Of a DNA stretch of 64,000 nucleotides, positions 1-9,164 are shown piece by piece. This stretch comes from Bermanella sp044597725 (lineage in GTDB: Bacteria > Pseudomonadota > Gammaproteobacteria > Pseudomonadales > Oceanobacteraceae). The stretch covers positions 3,038,001 to 3,102,000 of the forward strand of contig NZ_CP139003.1 in the NCBI RefSeq assembly GCF_044597725.1, given 5' to 3'. The number at the start of each line of letters is the position of its first letter. Positions within the stretch are counted from its first letter, which is position 1. Under the pieces are notes generated by a model, which was given only the letters and a program-made list of their open reading frames with translations, made no database searches and was not told the DNA's origin. Made by a program: the position numbers and the translations under genes.

Positions 1-1
1 G

Positions 2-553
2 GGTGCCCCCCATATCAAGGAAATTGCTTTAAATAAAAATATAAACTATAAGAATCTAAAAGACTCCTTTATAAACAAGGTATTTTTTGAAAATAACATA
101 CCTATGTCAGAGGATGACATTAAAAATGGCGTCGATCGTCTTTTGAACTTTATTTCTGATACTAAAGGTATGATTGTTGCGGTCACCCAGAAAATGGATG
201 GCTCAGTCATCAGCTTAGATAAAGCAGTTTTAATTATGGCACACCAACTTGATACCCAACAAAGAGTCAACAATAAACTGTACTACTTTATCCGCGGAAC
301 ATGTTGGCATTTTATGTTTTCGATATATGGCCATATTTATGCTCAAAAACTTGAACAGGAAGATAATAAAAAGCTAATTGAGGAGTGGTGTAATAACTTT
401 CATGCTTTTTTGAATAATATCGAAGATCATATAAAAGTGATTACATCACGAAAATTAAGCCTAGAAGAAGATGACTGGCTCACTAAGAGCATACGAGAAA
501 GAGTATCAGGCCCGCAATTTGAGGACTACGACAAAAAAGGCAATGAGGTCTAA
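2..553 (+). CDS. Hypothetical protein, 5' end outside the window
   Basis: The reading frame is open from base 2 with no stop before the internal ATG at 104, so the gene most likely begins upstream of the window; the 149-residue version starting at 104 is the minimum. The visible product is about 183 residues, rich in charged and aromatic residues, with no signal peptide or obvious membrane helix. It ends just before a strong terminator shared with pseB. I do not recognise the family. Its place beside pseB may mean it belongs to a surface-glycan or flagellin-modification locus, but that is inference from position only. Confidence 0.6.
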   Translation, partial: GAPHIKEIALNKNINYKNLKDSFINKVFFENNIPMSEDDIKNGVDRLLNFISDTKGMIVAVTQKMDGSVISLDKAVLIMAHQLDTQQRVNNKLYYFIRGTCWHFMFSIYGHIYAQKLEQEDNKKLIEEWCNNFHAFLNNIEDHIKVITSRKLSLEEDDWLTKSIRERVSGPQFEDYDKKGNEV

Positions 554-569
554 CCTCACTGCCTTTTTT
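533..569. terminator. Bidirectional rho-independent terminator
   Basis: An A-tract, a stem pairing 539-549 with 553-563 around a 3-nt loop (one A/C mismatch), and a run of six T. It lies between the plus-strand gene ending at 553 and the minus-strand pseB ending at 613. With A on one side and T on the other it can serve both converging units. Confidence 0.8.
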
Positions 570-612
570 CGCTACACCGTTCGGGCTAAACAAAATGGGT
601 TCGATATACTGA

Positions 613-1614
613 TCAAACCTCAGCTTTATTAATTAACTCTAGCGTTTCTTCAACGCTTAAGAACCATGGATTTGTGCCCGAGTCATAAGAGAAACCTTGG
701 TCTACAGGATTTCCTTCCTCGCTTAGATTATTGGTAAAATAATTAATATCATCATCATGAAATGTAATTGAAGGAGCAATTACATAATGATCCTCAAACT
801 CTAGAGTTCGATAACTGTCGTCTTTAGGGCACATTTTTTCGTGTAGCTTTTCTCCTGGACGAATACCAATTTCTTTTAAGGGTAGGTCCGGCGCTATTGC
901 TTTAGCAAGGTCTGTCATTTTTACCGATGGAATCTTAGGCACAAATATCTCACCACCTTTCATGCGGGCAAAGTTTTTAATGACAAAGTCAACACCTTGC
1001 TGGAGTGTAATCCAAAAACGAGTCATTCGCATATCGGTTATAGGTAGGTGATCTGCTCCTTCTTCCACTCTTTTCCTAAAAAATGGAATCACCGACCCTC
1101 TACTGCCAATTACATTGCCATATCGTACGACAGCAAAACGAGGAACTTCGCCGCCAACGATATTATTGGCCGCAACAAAGAGCTTATCGCTACACAGCTT
1201 AGTAGCACCATAAAGGTTAACTGGGTTGGCGGCTTTATCAGTGGAAAGGGCAATTACTTTCTTCACACCATTCTCAATGGCAGAACGAATGACGTTCTCG
1301 GCACCGTCGATATTGGTTTTAATACACTCCATGGGGTTATATTCAGCTGCAGGCACTTGTTTCATGGCAGCGGCATGAATAATGTAATCGACACCTTTTG
1401 TCGCCTGAATCATACGCTCACGGTCACGAACATCACCAATAAAATATCGCATACAGGGTTGATTAAATACTTGCTGCATTTCAAATTGCTTCAATTCATC
1501 ACGAGAAAATATAATAATTTTCTTGGGGTTAAATCGATCAAGCAAAGTTTGCGTGTATTGCTTACCAAACGAGCCTGTGCCGCCTGTTATTAAAATAGTT
1601 TGGCCATCAAACAT
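613..1614 (-). CDS. pseB: UDP-N-acetylglucosamine 4,6-dehydratase (inverting), PseB-type
   Basis: Short-chain dehydrogenase/reductase of 333 residues that converts UDP-GlcNAc to the 4-keto-6-deoxy-L-AltNAc intermediate, first step of pseudaminic acid synthesis in the cytoplasm. Visible motifs are the NAD(P) loop GGTGSFG near residue 11, the SDR active-site run LSTDKA followed by YGATK, and the family-typical FWITLQQGVDFV and RPGEKLHE stretches. It stands beside flgL and flagellar rod/hook genes, which fits flagellin glycosylation, but PseC, PseF, PseH and PseI are not in the window. Length is normal for the family. A related FlaA1/CapE-type capsule dehydratase is the alternative. Confidence 0.9.
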   Translation of the reverse strand: MFDGQTILITGGTGSFGKQYTQTLLDRFNPKKIIIFSRDELKQFEMQQVFNQPCMRYFIGDVRDRERMIQATKGVDYIIHAAAMKQVPAAEYNPMECIKTNIDGAENVIRSAIENGVKKVIALSTDKAANPVNLYGATKLCSDKLFVAANNIVGGEVPRFAVVRYGNVIGSRGSVIPFFRKRVEEGADHLPITDMRMTRFWITLQQGVDFVIKNFARMKGGEIFVPKIPSVKMTDLAKAIAPDLPLKEIGIRPGEKLHEKMCPKDDSYRTLEFEDHYVIAPSITFHDDDINYFTNNLSEEGNPVDQGFSYDSGTNPWFLSVEETLELINKAEV

Positions 1615-1708
1615 AATATATTCCCTACCGCTATGTTATAGGGTGTCAGTTATTCGTCCCATTAATTAACTACGCAAATTATGGGCCATTGATATACTTA
1701 TAAATAAA

Positions 1709-2947
1709 CTATAGTTTATTAAACAAGGTTAGTCGGCTTATTTGTGCAAAGCTTTGTTGAGATGCCTCCAAAAGCAAAGACTCAAGTGATAGCCGGCTAA
1801 CGGCTTCGGCAAAGTCTACATCCTGTAGCTGGCTCAATATGTTTTTACTCACTAAATCCACATCCTTGTGTAAGTTTTCAATATTCTCCACGGTGTTTAG
1901 ACGTGCACCAATTTCTGAGCGCACTTCCGATACTGAAGACTGTGCAAAATCTAAGTTGGTTAACGAGTTTTCAATCAGCACATCTAAGGATGCACTATCT
2001 TCAGGGTTATCATCCAAGGTACGCAAGCCCTCTACCAAGCCTGCTACCGTGTCGGTTAATGATTGTTTGGGACTACTTTTTACGAAAAAGGTATCCCCAG
2101 GCTCTGGCTGACCGGCTATTTTAAAGTTTGCGCCGCGCACAACGATCTCATTCCCTTGAGAATAAGCAACTCCATCAAAGCCATCTATCGCACGGTTATC
2201 ATCTCGCGACAATACGCTGTAATTTGGACCAGGCGGAGTAATGAAACCATCAGGATTAAACTGAATAACCATATCTTTAGGGTAAAACTCATCATAGGCT
2301 TCTTGGTCACTAACAAAGCCATTGGTAATAAAGCCATTACCTTGGTTGCGCTCATTGTCTCGGGTATAAAAGGTGTTATTATTACTTTGTATATCAGTAA
2401 ATATTTTTTTACCGGTATCATTGGTTTGCACCTTGGTACTGTTACTGATTTCTAAAAATCGTTGCCCATCATCCCCTTTATAAACAACACCACCCCCCTG
2501 GCGCTCTTCAAACGGTATAGTTTCGCCTTTAAAACCCGCGAAGATGTAAGTATTACTGGCATCTTTTGTATTCATTTGATCAACTAGAGCATCCAAGCGC
2601 TCTTCCAATTCAGCTGCTATGAATCCACGGTCTTCCTTACTTAACGAGCCATTACCCGCATCAACGGTGAGTTCACGAATCCTTTCTATGTTTTCGATAA
2701 CCCCACCTAGAGTCGATTCCTCTAGCTCAAGCTTGTTTCGCGCCGAAGTAATGTTTTTCTCGTATTGGTCACGTAGGCTAATATCCTGCTGTAACTGCAA
2801 GATTTGGGTGGCAGCAATAGGATCATCCGCAGGCGTAAGAACTCGTCGACCTGTAGAGATTTGCTGTTGAGTACGCTGAGTGCTCTCTTGATTGTTCAAA
2901 ATAGCACGTACCCCTGAATTAAACTGTTGCATAGTTGAAATACGCAT
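1709..2947 (-). CDS. flgL: Flagellar hook-filament junction protein FlgL (HAP3)
   Basis: FlgL joins the hook to the filament outside the cell. The 412-residue product has the flagellin-like N-terminus (MRISTMQQF start, then QISTGRRVLTPADDP) and the matching C-terminal helix with LSRLSLESLLLEASQQSFAQISRLTLFNKL-type heptads read at the very end, both needed for the coiled-coil core. It is somewhat longer than the E. coli protein (about 317), the extra length lying in the central surface domain. It follows flgK with a 12-base gap, so the two are co-transcribed. An 18-base AT-rich palindrome (1703-1720) overlaps its stop codon. Confidence 0.95.
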   Translation of the reverse strand: MRISTMQQFNSGVRAILNNQESTQRTQQQISTGRRVLTPADDPIAATQILQLQQDISLRDQYEKNITSARNKLELEESTLGGVIENIERIRELTVDAGNGSLSKEDRGFIAAELEERLDALVDQMNTKDASNTYIFAGFKGETIPFEERQGGGVVYKGDDGQRFLEISNSTKVQTNDTGKKIFTDIQSNNNTFYTRDNERNQGNGFITNGFVSDQEAYDEFYPKDMVIQFNPDGFITPPGPNYSVLSRDDNRAIDGFDGVAYSQGNEIVVRGANFKIAGQPEPGDTFFVKSSPKQSLTDTVAGLVEGLRTLDDNPEDSASLDVLIENSLTNLDFAQSSVSEVRSEIGARLNTVENIENLHKDVDLVSKNILSQLQDVDFAEAVSRLSLESLLLEASQQSFAQISRLTLFNKL

Positions 2948-2959
2948 AAGAGCCTCTGT

Positions 2960-5935
2960 TTAAAATATACCGATTAACGTGCTAAAAAGATCTCGGGCAA
3001 CCGATATTACTTGGGCCGATGCGTTGTAACCCAACTCATACTGGATAAGCTTACCTGCTTCCTCATCTAGGTTTACACCACTTACGGCACTTACACTGTC
3101 TTCGGTATTTTGCAGCAATACTTTAGAACTTTCGGTGTTTATTTGCGCCCTGGCCGTAATAGATCCCACTTCTTCTACGGTTTTGCCATACGCTTCGCTA
3201 AAGGTCATTTCACCTTCTACAATTTCTTTTTTTTGCACGCCACCTAGTAGAACACCATTGCGGTTATCGGTTACCGCATCTGTATTAAAATCTACGTAGA
3301 ACGAATCACCCTCTTTAGGTACCCCTTCCATAGACAAGTCATAGCCAAAGTAAGTAGGACGCTGATTTGGTTCTTCTTCGAACAAATTGCTGCCCGGTGG
3401 TTGGGTTTTAAACTCAATACCTTCATCCAACTCTACTTTTACTTGTCCACCCATAGTGAGCTTAGCGCTACCGTTTACACCTTTAGGGCTAACCTCAAGA
3501 CGGTTCTGAAATAAAATATTACCTTTCTCGTCTATATCTACGTCTAAATTACCGTTATAACTGAATAGTGTACTATTTACTTTATCTTCCACACCTTGAA
3601 TGAGGTCTGCACCCGTTGCGTAATTCTCATCTAACTCTATGCTAAATTTCCCTTGCCCGGGTACATCAAACTCATAGGTATAAGGACCACCTTCGGTAAA
3701 GTCGTAACCTTCAAATTTTGATAAGGGCTCAGGTAAACTATTACCAGTTGGCTTTAAGTAGGTATTTTGTCCATTACCAATATCAATGCTATCGCCATTA
3801 TCCCCTTGAAATTCAATAGATAGATCTTCACCATTCAATGCAATTATCGTAAGGGTTTGTCCATCGCTGCGCGCCACTATTCCCATTTCCTGAAAATCAA
3901 AATTGGCATTGATTCGATCAGCTAAAAAGTTTGGATCAATTGGATTAGGCACTTCTTCTGGATAGTCTTCTGCATATTTTACTTGGGCCGGAGGTAGCGT
4001 ATCCGTCAGTTCAACTCCATTTAAAAACAGCTTTTGCTCAAGAAACCCTGCAGGGTCATCCGTAAAGTTTGTTAACTCCACGGTGGTTCTTGCACTGGCA
4101 TTAATTCCCCGTTGATCCGATAGAATACTGGCTGTTTCTTTTGCAGAAGTATTCGCTGGTATGGTCAACAAACCACGATCTTTGGTGCCGCCATTAATTG
4201 GGTCTGGATCGCTAATTGTGATACGAGCTGGAAATAAACCATTACCCGGTGTTTGATTAACCTTGGTGTAATCTTGATAGAAAAAGCTTGGCGGCACGTA
4301 ACCACCTAAGCTTGTTACAGACGTTTTATTTTCGTTAATAGGCAATAAATCGTTTTTCACACCCGGAACGTATGTTTGATTCATAATGGGCGGAAATAAT
4401 GGCACTGGGTTCGCCGGATCGGTATTGTCTAAAACATCGTAAGTGGTATCACTTGTGAACTTAATCACGAGTGGTGGGTTTAATTCCCCCGGTACATCAA
4501 ATGCTTCAGCGTTAGCATCATAAACTTCACCTTGACTAATAACACCCTGACCTTGGTTACCCACGTCGTAATCAGTCATCACTGCTGTAGCAAGCGCAAG
4601 CTCTTGTGGAATCTCAATATCCAGCTCAATATCTTGTCCACCATTGCGGGTCGGCATTAAATAAAACTCATCACCCTCTTTAAACGTTCCGGCTTCAAAG
4701 CTAATATCAAATCCATCTATATTGAAGGTTTCGGGAAAATCGGTACTAATGGCATTGGTTAGCATTTCTTTGCCATCATTTACTCGTGTTACTCGAAAGG
4801 TATAATCGTTTGGCCCAATAAACTCAATTTTGTAGTCGCTGTCAGTTAGCTTGTTGGGATCGGTAATGTTAACCGCAATATCACGATCATCTGGTTTAGC
4901 ATTATCGGCACTGCCTGATACGCGAGCACGCGCGACCATAGGGTCGTTAATATCTTCAAAAAATAAACCACCTTTTTGCCCATTAATATCAATACCAAGG
5001 GCATGCTGTTCATTCATGTTATATTGCAACGCAATAGCCGCCCGACCCACTTGGTTAATTACCGGGTCGAGAACATCGCTACGATAGGCTAATAGTCCAC
5101 CCACTTTACCGCCGGATAACTGATCAGTAATATCTTGTGTAACACCATCACGCTCAAAAAATATGGAATTACGAGTAGCGTCATTACTACCAGGGCCAAC
5201 TGATAGTCTATTAATATCTTTACCCACAACTAAAGGCTGACCATTACCAATAAAAACATTGACTGAATCATCGTCTTGCTGCGCCAACGTAACACCGACC
5301 AATTCAGATAATTCCTTTATTGCCAAATCACGCTTATCGAGCAATTCATTCGGGTAGTTCCCATTAGCACTGGCAGTTGCCTGTTGAATTTGTGTATTCA
5401 ACTCCGATATGGACTCGGCTAATGTATTAATTTGTGTTGAAAGCGAACCCAATTGCCCGTTGACAATTCGATTGGAATCTTTAAGACGGTCATCTATAGA
5501 AGAGAATCGATCAACCAAACCCTGAGATTCACTTATCACAACTTGTCGTGCAGGAAGAGAGCTGGGGTCGTCTATAGCGGCCTGAAATGCACCGAACATA
5601 TTTTCGATACCAGGTTGAATCCCCGTTCCAGGGTCAGCCAATAGCTTATCGATTTGCTCAGCGTTTGTTGTCAAGGTGTCAAAGTAATTAAAGGTTGTGG
5701 TGTCTTTTTGTAGCTGACCGACCAAAAACTCATCGTAGATACGACGTACATCTTGAACACGAGCGCCATTGCCGACCCAAACACCACCTAAAAACTGAGG
5801 GTTTTGACTTACAATAGAAACATCTTGTCGGCTATATCCTTCAGTGTCGACATTAGCAATATTATTACCCGTGATGGCCAAGGCGGTTTGGTGTACTTTA
5901 AGTCCTGATATACCTATGCTCAGAATATCGGCCAT
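2960..5935 (-). CDS. flgK: Flagellar hook-associated protein FlgK (HAP1), oversized
   Basis: FlgK is the first hook-filament junction protein. The N-terminus (MADILSIGISGLKVHQTAL, then NNIANVDTEGYSRQ) and the C-terminus (GVNLDEEAGKLIQYELGYNASAQV) are canonical. At 991 residues it is far longer than the enteric protein (about 550); the excess is a central region of beta-rich, acidic, Gly/Pro/Asn-rich sequence. Stop and start leave one base between flgJ and flgK, so they are translationally close. The enlarged centre should form additional surface-exposed domains on the junction; this is inferred from length and family topology. Confidence 0.95.
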   Translation of the reverse strand: MADILSIGISGLKVHQTALAITGNNIANVDTEGYSRQDVSIVSQNPQFLGGVWVGNGARVQDVRRIYDEFLVGQLQKDTTTFNYFDTLTTNAEQIDKLLADPGTGIQPGIENMFGAFQAAIDDPSSLPARQVVISESQGLVDRFSSIDDRLKDSNRIVNGQLGSLSTQINTLAESISELNTQIQQATASANGNYPNELLDKRDLAIKELSELVGVTLAQQDDDSVNVFIGNGQPLVVGKDINRLSVGPGSNDATRNSIFFERDGVTQDITDQLSGGKVGGLLAYRSDVLDPVINQVGRAAIALQYNMNEQHALGIDINGQKGGLFFEDINDPMVARARVSGSADNAKPDDRDIAVNITDPNKLTDSDYKIEFIGPNDYTFRVTRVNDGKEMLTNAISTDFPETFNIDGFDISFEAGTFKEGDEFYLMPTRNGGQDIELDIEIPQELALATAVMTDYDVGNQGQGVISQGEVYDANAEAFDVPGELNPPLVIKFTSDTTYDVLDNTDPANPVPLFPPIMNQTYVPGVKNDLLPINENKTSVTSLGGYVPPSFFYQDYTKVNQTPGNGLFPARITISDPDPINGGTKDRGLLTIPANTSAKETASILSDQRGINASARTTVELTNFTDDPAGFLEQKLFLNGVELTDTLPPAQVKYAEDYPEEVPNPIDPNFLADRINANFDFQEMGIVARSDGQTLTIIALNGEDLSIEFQGDNGDSIDIGNGQNTYLKPTGNSLPEPLSKFEGYDFTEGGPYTYEFDVPGQGKFSIELDENYATGADLIQGVEDKVNSTLFSYNGNLDVDIDEKGNILFQNRLEVSPKGVNGSAKLTMGGQVKVELDEGIEFKTQPPGSNLFEEEPNQRPTYFGYDLSMEGVPKEGDSFYVDFNTDAVTDNRNGVLLGGVQKKEIVEGEMTFSEAYGKTVEEVGSITARAQINTESSKVLLQNTEDSVSAVSGVNLDEEAGKLIQYELGYNASAQVISVARDLFSTLIGIF

Positions 5936-5936
5936 A

Positions 5937-6959
5937 TTAACCTCGAGGTGTACTATTTACGGCCAACTCAATGGCCTGATTTAATGTTTCACTATGGGCA
6001 ATTCGTTGGATCTTTTTGGCGTAGAAAGGATCGGTTGCATAGCCACCATTCTGCAAACCTTCACTATATGATTTAATAGATTGACCAGATTCAAGGGCAG
6101 GTTGATAGCGATTACTATTGGACACAAATTCACTATAATCACGTAAGCTTTGTTCGTAAGATTCATAGACTCTAAATTTCGCTTTTTCGGTTTGTGCAAT
6201 ACCACCTCTGTATTCAAGGGTATTAACTTCTGCACTCTCTCCCTGCCAACGACTATCAGCCTTAATACCAAATAAGTTATGACTATTTTTGCCACCACTG
6301 TGATGAATAATATGTTTCCCCCAGCCTGTTTCTAGAGCTGCTTGAGCCATAATGGCCTTGGGTTCAACTCCCATGTCCTTACCCACTTTTTGGGCAATAG
6401 GCCATAATGTTGATACAAATTCCTGCGGTGTCGCAAACGCCGTTTGCTTTTGCTTATCTACCGCAAGACTTGTTTTGGCTACATTATCTTGTTCAATGAC
6501 AGGTTGGTTAATGGTATGAGTCTCGGGTTTGCTATCAAGTGCCTCTGTAGCATTGGAGCTTTGTTCATTACGAGAGGGGCCTATGTATTTTCGAATACCT
6601 TGCTCTTCTTGGCCTTTTTCATTTGATATATTTGAATTATCTTTAATGTCAAATTCTTGCTTAAGCTGACGATAGATAGAATCAGCTAAACCAATACCTT
6701 TTCCCTTTGTCATCGATAACGCTAGTTGATCATCGAACATATCCCGGTAGAACTTGGATTCGTTAGTATTGAGTGGGTTACCTTCTTCAAACACCGCATT
6801 AGCATCACGCATACTTTTCAGCATCATTTTCACAAACATAGACTCAAACTGACTCGCCACTTGTTTTAGCGCGTCAGCTTCTGACTCTTCACCTAACTGC
6901 GTAATTTTATTTAGCGCTGATAGGTCGTTGTAGTTATATGTGCTGGAAAGGTTATTCAT
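5937..6959 (-). CDS. flgJ: Flagellar rod assembly protein / peptidoglycan hydrolase FlgJ
   Basis: Two-domain periplasmic rod cap and muramidase. The N-terminal part (residues about 20-105) has the rod-binding signature QVASQFESMFVKMMLKSMRDA, and the C-terminal part (about 180-330) is a glucosaminidase domain with the catalytic-region motif MAQAALETGWGKHI and the later GGYATDP. A central linker is Ser/Glu/Gln-rich. I chose the ATG at 6959 because the longer frame opens with TTG and an unrelated hydrophobic leader. Normally flgJ follows flgI directly; here a small gene and a 559-bp repeat cluster separate them, so flgJKL may have its own promoter. Confidence 0.92.
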   Translation of the reverse strand: MNNLSSTYNYNDLSALNKITQLGEESEADALKQVASQFESMFVKMMLKSMRDANAVFEEGNPLNTNESKFYRDMFDDQLALSMTKGKGIGLADSIYRQLKQEFDIKDNSNISNEKGQEEQGIRKYIGPSRNEQSSNATEALDSKPETHTINQPVIEQDNVAKTSLAVDKQKQTAFATPQEFVSTLWPIAQKVGKDMGVEPKAIMAQAALETGWGKHIIHHSGGKNSHNLFGIKADSRWQGESAEVNTLEYRGGIAQTEKAKFRVYESYEQSLRDYSEFVSNSNRYQPALESGQSIKSYSEGLQNGGYATDPFYAKKIQRIAHSETLNQAIELAVNSTPRG

Positions 6960-7091
6960 ATACACACTCGCATCGTTATACCTTGAAATTGCAAAGTACG
7001 GGCCAACCCCAAAAAACAAGTTAAATAAGCGATGAGAGAGCGGTTAATGCATTCAAATAGAGAGAATTATGTGTATTTTTTAATAAACCCA

Positions 7092-7121
7092 AAAAGAAGC
7101 GGCAACATGATGCCGTTTTAT
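7092..7121. terminator. Weak hairpin with T-rich flank
   Basis: CGGCA (7100-7104) pairs with TGCCG (7111-7115), flanked by an A-rich and a T-rich side. It lies upstream of flgJ and downstream of the flgI-side genes, so it could end transcripts coming through the repeat cluster. The stem is only about five to six pairs. Confidence 0.35.
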
Positions 7122-7136
7122 TTAGCAAATTTTTTC

Positions 7137-7695
7137 GTAGTGCGGTCGGAGCCGTAGGCGACCCCCGCAATGGGGTTTTGAAATCTGCTACGTTTTTTGA
7201 AGCCCGCCACGCTTTCCGAGAATCATAGTAGTGCGGTCGGAGCCGTAGGCGACCCCCGCAATGGGGGTTTTTAAATCCGCTACGTTTTTTTGAAGCCCGC
7301 CACGCTTTCCGAGAATCATCCATAGTCTCACGGACGCCGTATACACGTCCATGTGGGCTCGCGCGTGCCATCCATGGCACGCAACGCCGCTCGCTTTACG
7401 AACAGCTTCCGCAAATCGTTATGGCTTTTGATTATCCAAACGTTTTGTTGCGGGGGTCGCTGGGGCTCCGACCGCACTACTTATGAAATCAATACGATCA
7501 ATCTTTGCTGAATCAAAAAATTTACGATTTTCGAGGAACATTCATAAAGCGAGCGGCGTCATGAGCCATGGATGGCGAATGCGAGCTTACATGGATGTAC
7601 TGGCAGCGTCCGTGAGACTATGGATGATTCTCGGAAAGCGTGGCGGATAAACCAAACCCAATTGCGGGGGTTGCCTAGAGCTCCGGCCACACTAC
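7137..7695. repeat. REP/BIME-like repeat cluster, copy A
   Basis: Built from about 35-bp boxes that begin GTAGTGCGG and end CGACCCCCGCAAT. Two direct boxes stand 91 bp apart (7137-7171 and 7228-7262), and two inverted boxes follow (7447-7480 and 7661-7695). Between them lie long inverted-repeat arms: the sequence around 7306-7345 is the reverse complement of that around 7600-7646. A hairpin GCGTGCCAT/ATGGCACGC sits at 7363-7382. Each box can fold into an imperfect bulged stem after its GTAG head, as REP elements do. Related copies are at 34272-34520 and 57712-58373. No protein gene is credible here. Confidence 0.85.
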
Positions 7696-7704
7696 TGAAA
7701 ATAT

Positions 7705-8019
7705 TTAATGTTTTGCGATATTAGTGTAAATTCGAATTCGTTTTCCTTTCTTTTTATTGTGGATCATATCATCACCTTTTTGCTTATGCTTTTCTTCCAT
7801 GACTTTACTCAATTCACGGCTCTGCTCAAGAATTACTTCTAATTTGGCAATATCATTTTGGTCAAGATCAGATCGATAATCGTCAAAAATCTGCTCTAAT
7901 ACGGTTTGTCGTTTTTTTAACAAATGGTCTAATGTTGCTAGGTTTTCAGACTCTTTTTTCTTGTCGATATCTTGGGTCAATTGATCAACCAATTGCATTA
8001 GTTCAGCTTTCTTAGTCAT
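7705..8019 (-). CDS. Small helical protein in the flagellar operon (possible FliT/FlgN-like chaperone)
   Basis: A 104-residue, strongly charged, predicted all-helical protein without signal peptide. The N-terminal half has the pattern seen in FliT-like proteins (leucine-rich helix, then LLKKRQTVLEQIFDD); the C-terminus is Lys-rich. It starts 27 bases after flgI and so is read with the flgH-flgI unit. It occupies the place where flgJ usually stands. FliT-like chaperone is my best guess from composition and neighbourhood; a flagellar regulator or an unrelated helical protein is possible. Confidence 0.65.
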   Translation of the reverse strand: MTKKAELMQLVDQLTQDIDKKKESENLATLDHLLKKRQTVLEQIFDDYRSDLDQNDIAKLEVILEQSRELSKVMEEKHKQKGDDMIHNKKKGKRIRIYTNIAKH

Positions 8020-8046
8020 ATTGTCAGCTTATTTTACTATTCATTA

Positions 8047-9132
8047 CTATATAACAATTAACTCGGCGTTTAACGCGCCAGCCTGTTTAAGAGCCTCTAA
8101 AATAGCCATTAAATCACCAGGTGCTGCACCTACCTCATTAACTGCTTTGACTATTTCATCTAAGGATACACCAGGGTTAAATACAAACATTGGGTTACCC
8201 TCTTCTTCTATGTCGATATCCGCGTCGGGCACAATTGCCGCTTCACCTCCGATTAAGGCATTAGGCTGATCAACATTAATATTTTCTTTAACTTGTACGG
8301 TTAAGCTGCCATGGGTTACTGCTACTGGCTCAATAATCACGTGTTTACCAATAACAATTGTGCCTGTTCGGCTATTAATAATAACTTTGGCGGTTGCTTC
8401 ACCTGGCGTCACTGTTAAATTTTCGATAAGCGACAGAAAAGACACTCGTTGATTTGGATCTCGGGGTGCGCTTACACGAATGGATGTAGCATCTTGTGCA
8501 TAGGCTGTTTCGGGCCCTAATAAGTCATTAATCACGCTAGCCATTCGCATAGCAGTGGTAAAGTCAGGTCGGTCGAGGTTTAAAATTAAACTATCACCGC
8601 GGGCGAATGCATTAGGCACTTGACGCTCAACGGTTGCGCCATTAGGAATTCGTCCAACACTGGGTACATTAACGGTAATACTTGATCCATCGTTACCTTC
8701 TGCACCAAAACCACCAACCACTAAATTACCCTGTGCCACGGCATAAACTTGCCCATCTGCCCCTTTCATTGGAGCAAACAATAGAGTTCCGCCACGCAAG
8801 CTTTTTGCGTTACCAATGCTTGATACGGTTACATCAATCGCTTGGCCAGGTTTAGCAAAAGGGGGTAAATTTGCGGTAAGAGAAACAGCGGCTACGTTTT
8901 TCAGTTTAGGGTCGGTTCCTGGAGGAACAGAAATACCAAACTCATTCATCATGTTATTAAAGCTTTGGTTGGTAAATGGCGCTTTATCTCCCGACCCATC
9001 TAGACCTACCACTAACCCATAACCGATAAGTTGGTTAGAACGAACACCCGCGACCGAGGTTAGATCTTTTATGCGATCGGCATAAGAGATACAACTCATC
9101 AAGATTAACGATATAGCCAACACTGTTTTCAT
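8047..9132 (-). CDS. flgI: Flagellar P-ring protein FlgI
   Basis: FlgI polymerises in the periplasm into the P ring around the rod at the peptidoglycan. The 361-residue product has a signal peptide (MKTVLAISLILMSCISYA) followed by the very conserved RIKDLTSVAGVRSNQLIGYG and the C-terminal DLMAILEALKQAGAL. I set the start at the ATG at 9132, which directly opens the signal peptide and has a GTGGTG Shine-Dalgarno-like run; the longer frame adds an unrelated hydrophobic stretch. It follows flgH with a 32-base gap. Length is normal. Confidence 0.96.
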   Translation of the reverse strand: MKTVLAISLILMSCISYADRIKDLTSVAGVRSNQLIGYGLVVGLDGSGDKAPFTNQSFNNMMNEFGISVPPGTDPKLKNVAAVSLTANLPPFAKPGQAIDVTVSSIGNAKSLRGGTLLFAPMKGADGQVYAVAQGNLVVGGFGAEGNDGSSITVNVPSVGRIPNGATVERQVPNAFARGDSLILNLDRPDFTTAMRMASVINDLLGPETAYAQDATSIRVSAPRDPNQRVSFLSLIENLTVTPGEATAKVIINSRTGTIVIGKHVIIEPVAVTHGSLTVQVKENINVDQPNALIGGEAAIVPDADIDIEEEGNPMFVFNPGVSLDEIVKAVNEVGAAPGDLMAILEALKQAGALNAELIVI

Positions 9133-9164
9133 TATTATCACCACTGTTTCAAAAATATGTGCGA

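Noticed and set aside
1048..1593. 181-residue plus-strand frame
   Set aside because: Antisense to the whole of pseB, with no ribosome-binding site and no recognisable domain.
7021..7380. 119-residue minus-strand reading frame
   Set aside because: It is translation of the tandem REP-like units, as shown by the same peptide occurring twice at the repeat interval.
7137..7695. Integron attC sites
   Set aside because: No RYYYAAC/GTTRRRY core sites at the ends, no cassette genes and no integrase in sight.
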